A program made the position numbers and the translations under genes. The notes beneath the pieces are model-generated. The model worked only from the letters and a program-made list of their open reading frames with translations, made no database searches and was not told the origin of the DNA. DNA of 64,000 nt from Affinundibacterium baiyunense (lineage in GTDB: Bacteria > Pseudomonadota > Gammaproteobacteria > Burkholderiales > Burkholderiaceae_D): contig NZ_JAGSPM010000001.1 of the NCBI RefSeq assembly GCF_018139645.1, positions 310,001-374,000 of the forward strand. The letters are read 5' to 3'. This document shows positions 36,525 to 45,200 of this stretch, piece after piece (position 1 is the stretch's first letter; the number at the start of each line of letters is the position of its first letter).

Positions 36525-37523
36525 TTGGATGAAATAAATCAAGTCTTGCTACGACTCTATGAAATAGCTCAGTCAGCTTCCATCTCTGAGTTTCCAGAAA
36601 AAATTTTTCCGTTAATTAAAAATCAGGTGAAGTTTGATTCGGGCGGATTTTGCGATTTTAATCAACATCCGCAAGTAGGATTAAAACTGGTGTCGGCTGT
36701 CGCACACAATATTTCGGCAGAAGACAAGTTACGCGCCAGATTGGAATATTTGAATAGTGAGAGCGTCGCTAACCCAAATACCTTGGTAACAGACGATCCG
36801 GCCTTAGCTCTGGCATTTCGAGCAAAAGGCAGATCTGTTTCGCTTTCAGTTTTGGGGAACAAGATGCTTAAACCTAATGTGGTCGCTTATGGACAAAAAA
36901 CCGAGAGTTTGCAAACCTTAGCGATGGTTGGAAATACGCTTGACCGGAAGTCCTTTCAGACAATATCACTTTTGCGAAGAAAGGAAAATTTTCAATATAC
37001 TCGAACCGATGAAGCTATCGCCAACATCATTCTCCCACACGTATTTCAAGCTTTTTCAATTCATCGGCAAATACATGCAAGGAATACGGAAAATGCTGTT
37101 AATCCAGGTATAGCGATTTGCTCACTTTCAGGAAACATCAATTTTATTGACGAAACAGCGACTGACTTTTTACACAGCGAATTTCATGAATGGATTCCGC
37201 CGTTCCTGCCTTCTAAACTTTTGGATAAGTTGAGTACAACATCAGAAAAAATTTATATCGGCAGGCAATTCACTGTAACCGCCCAGTTAAAAGGCAATTT
37301 ATTGTTTTTAAATTTTCGACGAACAACATCAATGGGGAAATTGTCTGCAACGGAACTTGTGATTGCAGAAATGCTGGCTCGAAATGAAACCTATAAAGCC
37401 ATAGCCCAGCGACTAGGCAATCAACCAGCGACGGTCAGAAATCAGGCTCACAATATTTATGTGAAATTCGGAATCTCAGGCAAAGCAGAGTTAACTAGAA
37501 TAATGACGAGCCTCTCACGATAA
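36525..37523 (+). CDS. LuxR-family transcriptional regulator
   Basis: A 332-residue protein with a C-terminal LuxR helix-turn-helix (~268-325: LSATELVIAEMLARNETYKAIAQ... and ATVRNQAHNIYVKFGISGKAELTR). The N-terminal ~260 residues do not show an autoinducer-binding or receiver pattern and form an unknown, PAS-like sensor. The start is a TTG at 36525, directly after a very strong purine-rich site (GGGGGGAG, 4 bases away); the nearby ATG is out of frame. It stands alone between a disrupted gene and the protease gene; the palindrome at 37610-37631 just past its end is a candidate target site. Confidence 0.85.
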   Translation: MDEINQVLLRLYEIAQSASISEFPEKIFPLIKNQVKFDSGGFCDFNQHPQVGLKLVSAVAHNISAEDKLRARLEYLNSESVANPNTLVTDDPALALAFRAKGRSVSLSVLGNKMLKPNVVAYGQKTESLQTLAMVGNTLDRKSFQTISLLRRKENFQYTRTDEAIANIILPHVFQAFSIHRQIHARNTENAVNPGIAICSLSGNINFIDETATDFLHSEFHEWIPPFLPSKLLDKLSTTSEKIYIGRQFTVTAQLKGNLLFLNFRRTTSMGKLSATELVIAEMLARNETYKAIAQRLGNQPATVRNQAHNIYVKFGISGKAELTRIMTSLSR

Positions 37524-38037
37524 CAAGACGTTAATGCAAGCATTTTAATCTCTGCTTCACCACATCTACTTACTACAAGCGAACGAACATTCTTTCGCAT
37601 TCAATTTGCCCATAGAACATGTGTTCTATGGATTGCATATTTTTACACTTATACAATTCGCTCTTTGTCGGACAGTGACGGTAACGAACAGTGATCGTCA
37701 ACCTTTGAATATCTCATTGCATTATTGCAATATGACTCATCTAATTAATATTAGATAACTTTATAAGCCAACTATTTAACGATGGCACTTTGCTGTCAAA
37801 TCAAGCGAAAGGAAAGTATGCAGAGTTCTTTTAAGAAGATGTACTAGACGAATCAAAAGCCAGAAGTCTCGGTAGAGTTGGTGGTCAAAGGTAGAAGCAC
37901 TGGAATTTGGTACTCGCGAAGACGGCAAATTCAAAACATTTTTCTTCCTCGACTCAGATCAGTTGAAGCGATCAAAGAGCTAACACCAGATCGCAATTCC
38001 GATTTTCAAAGATTAAATTAAACTCAAGGATAACAAT
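37524..38037. promoter_or_regulatory. 514-base gap with a perfect palindrome
   Basis: CCATAGAACA-TG-TGTTCTATGG (37610-37631) is a perfect 10-2-10 inverted repeat, 86 bases past the LuxR gene. It may be a regulator operator or a hairpin; no T-run follows. The rest of the gap shows broken short frames (for example near 37800-37960) with no recognisable family. Confidence 0.5.
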
Positions 38038-38769
38038 ATGAGATTCAGCTTCATGACAGCGACTCTATTTGCTGTCGCATTATCAGCATGCGGCGGTGGT
38101 AATTCAGGCAGCGGCAATAGTAATAATCAACCTACCGCCACCACTGCAAGCAATACTGAGATTATTACCAATCTCAAGTCCAGCAATATCGATTTTTTCT
38201 CGATCCTTACTTGGCTGCAAAAACCTCCTGGAACTTGGAGGTGGCTGTCAACACCAAGCCAGCATGTTCTTGTCTATATTCCAGCACCGACTAACGGGAA
38301 TACAACAGAACAGGACTATGCAAATAAGGTGAACAATGCCATCGTACAAATCAACACGAAGTTGAGGAACGTCTTGGTTCTAGAACCAGTTTCAGTGAAG
38401 CCAGCTAATGTGAGTTTTATTCAGATCAGCTATGGCACATCTTATGTCCCGCCGGGAACTACCAATTATCAAGACTATTGCGCAAATGTTTCAGAAGGTC
38501 CCAGTATTGGAAATATGATCCTGCCCAACAGCGAATATGGAATCAAATCTAATCCTGTCTTCGTCAATCTTGGAAATGGTCACTGCGACGTGACACAGGA
38601 CATTGTGACTCACGAGTTTGGGCATGCATTGGGGCTTGCTAATCACTTCAAAGGGTTTGGAATCGGTGATGCAATCTCACCCGCTTTTTGGGATGTGCTG
38701 GCTACCTTGTACGGCAATCCGCAATCAACGACTGCACAAAATCTTATAGTTCGCCGTACGACTAATTAA
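38038..38769 (+). CDS. Zinc metalloprotease-like lipoprotein
   Basis: A 243-residue exported lipoprotein: signal peptide with lipobox LSAC (Cys18), then a Gly/Ser/Asn-rich linker (~19-40) and a zincin-type catalytic motif HEFGHALGLANH (H192, E193, H196, with H203 as third ligand), the HExxHxxGxxH pattern of metzincin-like proteases. A conserved Met-turn could not be pinned down. AAGGA precedes the ATG. Likely anchored at the outer membrane. A terminator follows. Substrate unknown; the LuxR gene upstream may regulate it. Confidence 0.85.
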   Translation: MRFSFMTATLFAVALSACGGGNSGSGNSNNQPTATTASNTEIITNLKSSNIDFFSILTWLQKPPGTWRWLSTPSQHVLVYIPAPTNGNTTEQDYANKVNNAIVQINTKLRNVLVLEPVSVKPANVSFIQISYGTSYVPPGTTNYQDYCANVSEGPSIGNMILPNSEYGIKSNPVFVNLGNGHCDVTQDIVTHEFGHALGLANHFKGFGIGDAISPAFWDVLATLYGNPQSTTAQNLIVRRTTN

Positions 38770-38817
38770 ATATTGATTTGTATTGCACTAAAAAATACGC
38801 TAAATTTCAAAATGAAA

Positions 38818-38850
38818 AATAAGGGAGCCAAATGCTCCCTTATTTTTTTA
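38818..38850 (+). terminator. Terminator of the metalloprotease gene
   Basis: AATAAGGGAGC-CAAAT-GCTCCCTTATT followed by a T-run, 49 bases past the stop. A textbook intrinsic terminator. Confidence 0.92.
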
Positions 38851-38888
38851 ATCGTGGAATGTGAACCTGCTCTCCACGATCTGCTCTA

Positions 38889-39148
38889 CTAGCGTTTTAA
38901 ACCGATCACCTCTTTGAACGCATGGTTCTCTAACGACAAGTCAGCAACCATCATTTTGAGCTTACGATTCTCTTCCTCTAGGTCTTTGAGGCGCTTACAT
39001 CGGCTGCTTCCACACCACCATATTTGGACTCCTATTGGTTGTAGGTCGCTTCAAAAACGCTATGCTCACGGCAAACGTCTTTGACCAATCTCCCAACTGC
39101 CTTCAAAATCCCTATGATCTCTGTTTCTGTAAATCTGCTCTTACGCAT
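38889..39148 (-). pseudogene. IS3-family orfA remnant (IS407/IS2-like)
   Basis: On the minus strand the frame opens MRKSRFTETEIIGILKAVG with GGAG before the ATG, the typical N-terminus of IS3-family OrfA. It then meets a stop at the usual YYNWKSKYGG segment (here YNQ-stop-ESKYGG) and a frameshift, after which LKDLEEENRKLKMMVADLSL and the TAG at 38889 appear. OrfB is absent. Dead fragment, no clear terminal repeats seen. Confidence 0.85.
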
Positions 39149-39191
39149 TTCTAATCTCCTTTGACATACAAGTTTGCCTCAAGATCTCTAG

Positions 39192-39470
39192 TTATGCATG
39201 GCTTGGTTTTACGGGAGGGTTACAATGCCAAACGAAGTGTAAAATCAGATCCATACCGGAGGTGAAAACGCCTAAGTGAACAATATGACTGACACCTGCT
39301 TCTTTTGCCGCATCGACCAGTTTTTTACTCTGAAAAAGCATGTCTGAGGTATATCCAGTCAGTAGAAAAACTCTATCCACATTTGCTGAGGCAGTTGCAA
39401 ACGATGAAGGACCATTCAAGTCAAGGATAACAGCCTCCCTCCCTTCTGCACGCCACAGGTCAACATCATC
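39192..39470 (-). pseudogene. NmrA-like NAD(P)-binding protein fragment
   Basis: About 90 codons without a proper start: RVFLLTGYTSDMLFQSKKLV, then AAKEAGVSHIVHLGVFTS, the central part of NmrA-like SDR family proteins, which use NAD(P)H. Upstream a stop codon closes the frame and the N-terminal Rossmann GxxGxxG is missing; the C-terminal half is also gone. It lies between the IS3 remnant and the motif array. Confidence 0.7.
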
Positions 39471-39546
39471 TTAGCGTAAACACTGAGACGGAGGATAATC
39501 TCATCACTATTCTTCTCAAACATGCAGCATTGAAAGAGAATTTGAA

Positions 39547-39729
39547 TTAGTCTCAAGAATTACGTAATAAGTTTTAGGCTTATGATTTGTCCTAACGATT
39601 ACGTTTACACGGCATTTAGTCCTAAATTTTACGTAAGCAAACATTTACGGAATTTACAGGACGATTAACGCAAAATTTTGGATGTATAAAGGGGGGATTT
39701 TGTTTGGAAGAGTCCGAAGTTTTACGTTT
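39547..39729 (+). repeat. End-site array S: four direct motif copies and one inverted
   Basis: Direct copies at 39547-39567, 39586-39606, 39616-39636 and 39711-39729, for example TTTGTCCTAACGATTACGTT and AGTCCTAAATTTTACGTAA. An inverted copy at 39645-39662 reads TTACGGAATTTACAGGAC. Core GTCCTAA-N3-TTACGT, as in array P (34261-34320). Arrays of this kind are typical TnsB-binding sites at Tn7-like ends. No gene lies between 39471 and 39761. Confidence 0.7.
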
Positions 39730-39761
39730 GCGCGCTATTACTCTTATCGAATTTCGATCAA

Positions 39762-40580
39762 TTAAGCAGGAACCCCAATAATAACGCTCGATGCTTTGAA
39801 AACGCCGGTTGCTGCCCGTCCAACTGCTAGTCCTAAGCTTTCGACACTTTGATTGGTGATGGTTGCTGCCAACGAGCTGGCTTCACCCATCTCGATTACG
39901 ATTTCTGTGTTGACTGCGCCAACTTGGATACGCGAAACTAGGCCAGTCAGTTGATTGCGTGCCGATAGTTTCACATCTTCACTAACATCACTTATCACAA
40001 TGACCGATGAAGCGGCTACCAAGGCAAATACTTCTGTGCCAACACGTAAGCCTAATTCTTCTGTGCTTTCGTGTGTAATAAGCGCGATTAGTTTTTGATT
40101 GCCGCTGATTTGTAGTTCTATCTCATCATTGACTGCACCATATCGTAGGTGTGTAATCGTGCCGCGATATTGATTGCGGACGCTCGTTTTCATATTCATT
40201 TTCTTGATCAATAAAAAATCGTCAGCAATACCTTCTGCATGCTTGCCTAATTGTGAAATGAATTCGCGGTGTTCTTTGTCGATAATTTTGAAGTTATCAA
40301 CCAGTTGTTGACCTCGTTTTGTGAGACGTGTGCCACCACCTCCTTTACCACCAGTTAGGCGTTCAACTAATGGTTCGCCAGCCAAATTATTCATGTTGTC
40401 AATTGCATCCCACGCGGCCTTGTAGCTCATCTTAATTGCTTTTGCTGCTTGCGTGATTGATCCACATTCTGCAATTTGCGCCAATAGTTCTATGCGACCT
40501 TTGCCTCCAAAATTTTCACCATCGACCGTCATCCAGACTGAGCCATTGATTTCGATATTTGTATTGGAATTGTTTTCCAT
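39762..40580 (-). CDS. modE: Molybdate-dependent regulator ModE
   Basis: A 272-residue regulator: a winged helix-turn-helix at ~25-100 (GSITQAAKAIKMSYKAAWD, GGKGGGGTRLTKRG), then two Mop/TOBE domains (~130-195 and ~205-270; SARNQLTGLVSRIQVGAVN) that bind molybdate. In E. coli molybdate-bound ModE represses modABC. It lies 73 bases downstream of modC on the same strand, an unusual but workable order, and a ModE-box-like site sits before modA. Confidence 0.95.
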   Translation of the reverse strand: MENNSNTNIEINGSVWMTVDGENFGGKGRIELLAQIAECGSITQAAKAIKMSYKAAWDAIDNMNNLAGEPLVERLTGGKGGGGTRLTKRGQQLVDNFKIIDKEHREFISQLGKHAEGIADDFLLIKKMNMKTSVRNQYRGTITHLRYGAVNDEIELQISGNQKLIALITHESTEELGLRVGTEVFALVAASSVIVISDVSEDVKLSARNQLTGLVSRIQVGAVNTEIVIEMGEASSLAATITNQSVESLGLAVGRAATGVFKASSVIIGVPA

Positions 40581-40653
40581 ATTGATTAAGGTAGGAATTT
40601 AACGACGATTGATTGCATGAGATGTGCTTGGCAATGAGTAGGTGCTAATAATC

Positions 40654-41328
40654 CTAGGGAGTATTACCATTTATTCGCCCTTCGTGCATAGACAAGATTT
40701 GTTCACCAAATACATGCGCATCTTCAGGGTCATGCGTAATCAACATCATCGGCACCTTTAATGAGCGCTGTAGCTCATCTAATTCTTTACGCATGACAAC
40801 ACGCAATGCAGGATCGAGCGCAGCAAACGGTTCGTCTAATAACAAGGCCGCAGGTTCAGAGATCAAGGCACGTGCTAAAGCAGTGCGTTGTTTTTGACCG
40901 CCGGAGAGCTCGTGCGGCAATTGATCTGCAACGGCATGTAATTGAAATGCGTCTAGCCAGTAAGATACTCTTGGATCTTGTGTTCGCTTTGAGGGATTGA
41001 ACCACCCTTTCGCTAAGCCAAAAGCGATGTTTTGCCTAACATTTAAGTGTGGGAACAGCGCGTAATCTTGAAATAGGTAAGCAAGCTGTCTTTGCTGTGG
41101 AGATTTGTTGACGCCTTGATGTTTGTCGAAAAAAACTTGATTATCTAAAGCAATATATCCCTCGTCAGGAGTAATTAATCCAGCGATAGTTTTTAAAGTC
41201 AGACTCTTTCCTGAACCTGATTCACCTAGTATCACAATACGCTGACTGTCGGTATTCAAGCGAAAATCCAAATCAAAAACACGTTGATTCGAGCGCAGTC
41301 GTTTTTGAATATGAAAATTAAATCGCAT
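40654..41328 (-). CDS. modC: Molybdate ABC transporter ATPase ModC, short form
   Basis: A 224-residue ABC ATPase: Walker A GESGSGKS, signature LSGGQKQRTALARAL, Walker B ALLLDEPFAAL, switch His in LITHDPEDA. It powers molybdate import with ModB. The usual C-terminal TOBE (Mop) domain of ModC (~350 residues) is missing, so regulation by bound molybdate must come from elsewhere. The ATG at 41328 has AAAGG 7 bases upstream and is preferred to a GTG at 41352. Gap to modB 97 bases. Confidence 0.93.
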   Translation of the reverse strand: MRFNFHIQKRLRSNQRVFDLDFRLNTDSQRIVILGESGSGKSLTLKTIAGLITPDEGYIALDNQVFFDKHQGVNKSPQQRQLAYLFQDYALFPHLNVRQNIAFGLAKGWFNPSKRTQDPRVSYWLDAFQLHAVADQLPHELSGGQKQRTALARALISEPAALLLDEPFAALDPALRVVMRKELDELQRSLKVPMMLITHDPEDAHVFGEQILSMHEGRINGNTP

Positions 41329-41425
41329 CCTTTTGCCTTTAATTCTGATCACATTGATCTAATGCTGTACAACGAATCGCCTCAAGAATTTCTCAATTCG
41401 CTGTTGGGTTTATTTGGTGCGATGT

Positions 41426-42109
41426 TTAGTTGTGATTTCTGCTAGCCACGCGACCAGGAGCTAATTTATTTGCCACCATCAACACCACAATACATATCGC
41501 CGATGTCAGTACTACTAAACTATTCGCGATATCGTCGTTTCCAGCTTGGACTGCTTCATAAATCGCGATGGATAGGGTTTGGGTCTGCCCTGGAATGCTG
41601 CCAGCCACCATCAATGTCGCGCCAAATTCACCCAAGGCACGTGCGAATCCTAACAACACCCCTGCCAAAATTCCACGCCATGCTAGAGGTAATGTCACTC
41701 TAAAAAAAAGCGCAAACTCGGATACACCTAACACCCGTGCAGCTTGTTCAAGTTGTCCATCAACAGCCTCGAACGCGGCGCGTGCAGGTTTAAAGACTAA
41801 GGGAAAAGCCACAATTGATGCCGCCACAACAGCACCCTGCCAAGTAAAGATAAAACTAAAGCCAAAGTGGTCTTGTAACCAAGCCCCCAACCAACTTCGC
41901 CTTCCCATTAATACCAATAAATAATAGCCCAGCACAGTCGGTGGCATCACCATAGGCAAGGTCAATACGGTGTCTAGTAAATCTCTGCCGGAGAATCGGG
42001 TTCGTGCCAATAGATAGCCGACCGCCACGCCCAAAAACAAATTGAGTAATGTTGCGATGCCAGCGACCTTGAGCGATAGCAACACGGCGGTCCATTCAAA
42101 ACTTATCAT
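41426..42109 (-). CDS. modB: Molybdate ABC transporter permease ModB
   Basis: A 227-residue inner-membrane permease with five or six hydrophobic segments and the cytoplasmic EAA-type loop ALGEFGATLMVAGSIPGQT, which contacts ModC; the N-terminal LVLMGRRSWLG and MVMPPTVLGYYLL are typical of ModB. Lies between modA (64-base gap) and modC on the minus strand. Confidence 0.95.
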   Translation of the reverse strand: MISFEWTAVLLSLKVAGIATLLNLFLGVAVGYLLARTRFSGRDLLDTVLTLPMVMPPTVLGYYLLVLMGRRSWLGAWLQDHFGFSFIFTWQGAVVAASIVAFPLVFKPARAAFEAVDGQLEQAARVLGVSEFALFFRVTLPLAWRGILAGVLLGFARALGEFGATLMVAGSIPGQTQTLSIAIYEAVQAGNDDIANSLVVLTSAICIVVLMVANKLAPGRVASRNHN

Positions 42110-42173
42110 TGGCTAGTCTATATTGGGTGTTTGTTTAGTGCTTACTTGGGGTCAATTAGGTGTTTATCGAGAA

Positions 42174-42938
42174 CTAAGGCTTTTGAAAACCATACTTGCT
42201 CAAGATTGCTTGGGTTTGTGTTGAGGCTAAGAAGCGAATGAAACGCATTGCTTCTTCCTTATTCTTGCTATCTTTGATGATTGCAATCGGATAGCTAATC
42301 GCTACATCCAACGGTACTTCGAACGCTACCGTCACTTTATCATTCATGATTGCTGCATCTGTTGCGTAGACAAATCCGGCATCGACTTCGCCACGTGCCA
42401 CATAATCTAATGATTGGCGTACATTTTGTGTATTAATTGTCTTACTCTCCAGCGCTGGCCACAGCCTTGCGGAAGTTAAGGCGTGTACCGTGTAGCGACC
42501 AACTGGAACACTTGCAGGATTACCAATCGCGATGCGTTTTACCTGCGCTTGCGTTAAGTCTTGTAGGCGCTTGGGACTGAATTGACTGTCCTTCGGTAAG
42601 ATTAGCACCAAGGTGTTTTTTACAAAGTTATGGCGATCCATATTTGCGACTAAACCTTGTTTTTCTGCCGCACCCATGGTTTCTTGGTCAGCTGAGGCAA
42701 AAACATCAACTGGCGCGCCTTTAGCGATTTGTTGTAACAGTGCTCCGGACGCGCCAAAGTTCAAAGCGACTTTGGCATTGGGATATTGTGCCTGATAATT
42801 TTGCGCAATTTCCTTGAAAGCATTTGTCAAGCTAGCCGCCGCTGAAACTGTGATGTCGCCAGCCTTTGCCGCAGATGTGAGTGCTATTAGCAACAGTAAG
42901 GCAGTCGCCAATATCAACCTCAAAGTATTGTTGTTCAT
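42174..42938 (-). CDS. modA: Molybdate-binding periplasmic protein ModA
   Basis: A 254-residue solute-binding protein. Signal peptide ~1-26 (ending SAAKAG), then ITVSAAASLTNAFKEIA, the usual ModA opening whose Ser residues bind the oxyanion, NFGASGALLQQIAKGAPVDV and later GFVYATDA. It delivers molybdate to ModBC; the two molybdoenzymes in this window (NarG and the IorB-like protein) depend on such supply. First gene of modABCE. Confidence 0.96.
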   Translation of the reverse strand: MNNNTLRLILATALLLLIALTSAAKAGDITVSAAASLTNAFKEIAQNYQAQYPNAKVALNFGASGALLQQIAKGAPVDVFASADQETMGAAEKQGLVANMDRHNFVKNTLVLILPKDSQFSPKRLQDLTQAQVKRIAIGNPASVPVGRYTVHALTSARLWPALESKTINTQNVRQSLDYVARGEVDAGFVYATDAAIMNDKVTVAFEVPLDVAISYPIAIIKDSKNKEEAMRFIRFLASTQTQAILSKYGFQKP

Positions 42939-43285
42939 CGTTAACTAAGTCAGCTAATTAAAGTCGTAATATACACTGAGATATAACGGTTTGCGAAATC
43001 CTCCGTTAAAGCGAACTGAGTTAGCTTGATTACACTCAAGACTGAGAAGAAAAACGAATCGACTCAGCAACCACAGTTAGATAATATTTTGAGCGATTTA
43101 TACGGCAATCATTTATTCATGATTGTGTTATTGACATTTAAAATTGAATTGCATCATGAATCTTTTCTTTGAAAAGAACTACATCCGTGCATGAAATTAA
43201 TTCTAGATGAGCTTCTAGTTAGCTAAAAGCCTTGATTACAAAACTGCCTTCATCTTGCAAACCGAGCTCTACAAAGTAGCAATAC
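42939..43285 (-). promoter_or_regulatory. modA promoter region with a ModE-box-like site
   Basis: CGTAATATA-CACTGA-GATATAACGG at 42965-42989 fits the ModE operator consensus (CGnTATATA-N6-TATATAACG) with small changes, about 30 bases before the modA start. Repression of modABCE at high molybdate is expected. The remainder of the gap is empty. Confidence 0.8.
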
Positions 43286-43999
43286 TTAAGTGGTAACAAC
43301 ATCACTCTCAATATTGCCATCGACAAGCTTAATGGTTCGATCACATTGTTCAGATAAGCGCGGATCGTGGGTGACCAAAAGTACCGCGCAGCCAGACTCT
43401 TGATTGAATTTACGAAACAATTGAAACACTTCCGCGGCAGATTTTGTGTCGAGGTTACCAGTCGGTTCATCTGCTAATAAAAGTGCCGGATTAGTGACCA
43501 GTGCGCGAGCGACAGCGACCCGTTGTTGCTGCCCACCTGACAGTTGATCTGGATTACGCTGTTCTAGTCCTTCTAAGCCTACTTGGCTTAGTAAATTTCG
43601 CGCACGCTTTATTTGTTCCTTGGTTGGTTTGCCGTTTGCCACCATCAACGGCATCAATACGTTTTCTAATGCGGTAAATGCTTGGATTAAATGATGAAAC
43701 TGGAACACAAAACCGATGGTGCTACCACGCAGTGCTGTACGGCGCGCATCGTCCATCGATCGAGTCGGTTCACCCAGTAGGTACAATTCACCTGCAGTAG
43801 GTCGATCAAGCAAACCGATGATGTTGAGCAGCGAGCTCTTTCCCGAACCGGATGCGCCAACTAGTGAAGCGAAATCACGTCGCTGCAAAATCAAATCTAA
43901 GCCATGCAACACTTCGGCTTCGGTTGGCTTGCCGACGTTGTAACTTTTCCGCAGACCTTCAAGGCGTAATATCTGCTCATTGACGTCATGTTTAGACAT
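43286..43999 (-). CDS. ABC exporter ATPase, MacB/LolD type
   Basis: A 237-residue ABC ATPase: Walker [10 protein letters not shown], signature [15 protein letters not shown], Walker [13 protein letters not shown], switch His in LVTHDPRL. The sequence [20 protein letters not shown] is characteristic of the LolD/MacB-type group acting with FtsX-like permeases. GGAGG 8 bases before the ATG at 43999 fixes the start; it overlaps the end of the permease gene by eight bases. Third gene of adaptor-permease-ATPase, a tripartite efflux arrangement; the outer membrane channel is not encoded here. Confidence 0.92.
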   Translation of the reverse strand: MSKHDVNEQILRLEGLRKSYNVGKPTEAEVLHGLDLILQRRDFASLVGASGSGKSSLLNIIGLLDRPTAGELYLLGEPTRSMDDARRTALRGSTIGFVFQFHHLIQAFTALENVLMPLMVANGKPTKEQIKRARNLLSQVGLEGLEQRNPDQLSGGQQQRVAVARALVTNPALLLADEPTGNLDTKSAAEVFQLFRKFNQESGCAVLLVTHDPRLSEQCDRTIKLVDGNIESDVVTT

Positions 44000-45200
44000 G
44001 GCGAATTGCCTCCACTGGATCAAGCGCAGCCGCGCGTCGTGCAGGAATCGCTGCAGAGGAAATGCCAGTTAGTGTTGCAATTGCAGTTGCCGCAAAAGGT
44101 AGCCATGCATCGATGGGGATATAAAACAGCTTGGGACCAAAAGTATTGAATGCACCAACCAGCGCATAGCCGACCGCCACTCCGAGAATAGAGCCGCTCA
44201 AGCCAAACAAAGCACCTTGCACTAGAAACACCCGCAACATTTGTTGTCGTGTGCTACCCATCGCCCGCAAGATACCGATCTCACGCGTTCTTTGCACCAC
44301 ACTGACGGTCAAGACGCTGGCAATACCCAAGGCAACACTGAGTGCCACGAAAACGCTAATCATTTGTGTCGATAGACTTTGCGAGCGCAAGGCATTCATT
44401 AATTGGGTATTGGTTTCCATCCAGCTTTCAACTTTTAAGCCCGTGAGACGCGCAACTCGCTCAGCAATTTTTTGTGCTTCGAAAATATCATCGACCGTCA
44501 CATCTATGACTGTTGCCGCACCAGGTAGATCAAGTAGAGACTGTGCTTGCTTCATATCTAAATACACATAACGGGCGTCAAGCTCACGCACACCCAACTC
44601 GAAAATTCCTGCGACATTTAAAATACTCTCGCGCCCTTGTCCGCCATCTAGTCGTAATTTATCGCCCACCCGCATTCCTAGATCGGTCGCCAATTGCTTG
44701 CCGATCACAGTGTCACCAGCACCGATACGAAATACTCCCGCAATCATGTCGTCTTTGACGGGGATAATGCGTAAGTAACGCGGCGCATCAATACCAACCA
44801 GCGCAACCGATTGTAAGGATTCACCACGCCGTGCAAATGCAGGTCCAGAAATAATCGGCGATACGGCAGTAACACTTGGCAGGGTGTCGAGCACATCACG
44901 CACTTGCTGCCAATTGTTAATTGAACGAAGGCGTTGTGCGCGTTTGCTTTCGATGGTCAGCTGTACGCTACTGGGATCGAGAGCGACGATACGATTGCGC
45001 TCTTCGGTTTGTTGCACCTTGATATGTGCTTGCGTGCCCAGGGTGCGCTGAATGATGTTTGATTGTAGTCCGGTAATGAGCGCAGTGAGGAAAACAATCA
45101 CTGCAACACCGATAGCTATCCCAACCAAAATCAAGGTACTTTGCGCTTTGCCTTCACGCAAAAACTTGGTTGCAATTGTCCATTCAGTCCACATTGGCAT
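43992..45200 (-). CDS. ABC exporter permease, FtsX/MacB type
   Basis: A 402-residue permease: membrane helix near residues 20-45, a large periplasmic domain (~46-270), then three helices near 275-300, 320-345 and 365-385 forming an FtsX domain (RTREIGILRAMGSTRQQMLRV). Ends [17 protein letters not shown], the usual FtsX C-terminus. Its start overlaps the adaptor stop (TGATG), so all three genes are coupled. Substrate is unknown; MacAB relatives export macrolides, lipopeptides or lipoprotein-like molecules, LolCDE relatives move lipoproteins, and the adaptor argues for the first. Confidence 0.92.
   Translation of the reverse strand: MPMWTEWTIATKFLREGKAQSTLILVGIAIGVAVIVFLTALITGLQSNIIQRTLGTQAHIKVQQTEERNRIVALDPSSVQLTIESKRAQRLRSINNWQQVRDVLDTLPSVTAVSPIISGPAFARRGESLQSVALVGIDAPRYLRIIPVKDDMIAGVFRIGAGDTVIGKQLATDLGMRVGDKLRLDGGQGRESILNVAGIFELGVRELDARYVYLDMKQAQSLLDLPGAATVIDVTVDDIFEAQKIAERVARLTGLKVESWMETNTQLMNALRSQSLSTQMISVFVALSVALGIASVLTVSVVQRTREIGILRAMGSTRQQMLRVFLVQGALFGLSGSILGVAVGYALVGAFNTFGPKLFYIPIDAWLPFAATAIATLTGISSAAIPARRAAALDPVEAIRHV

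Noticed and set aside
43219-43470. 83-codon minus-strand frame
   Set aside because: Other-frame shadow of the ABC exporter ATPase gene at 43286-43999.
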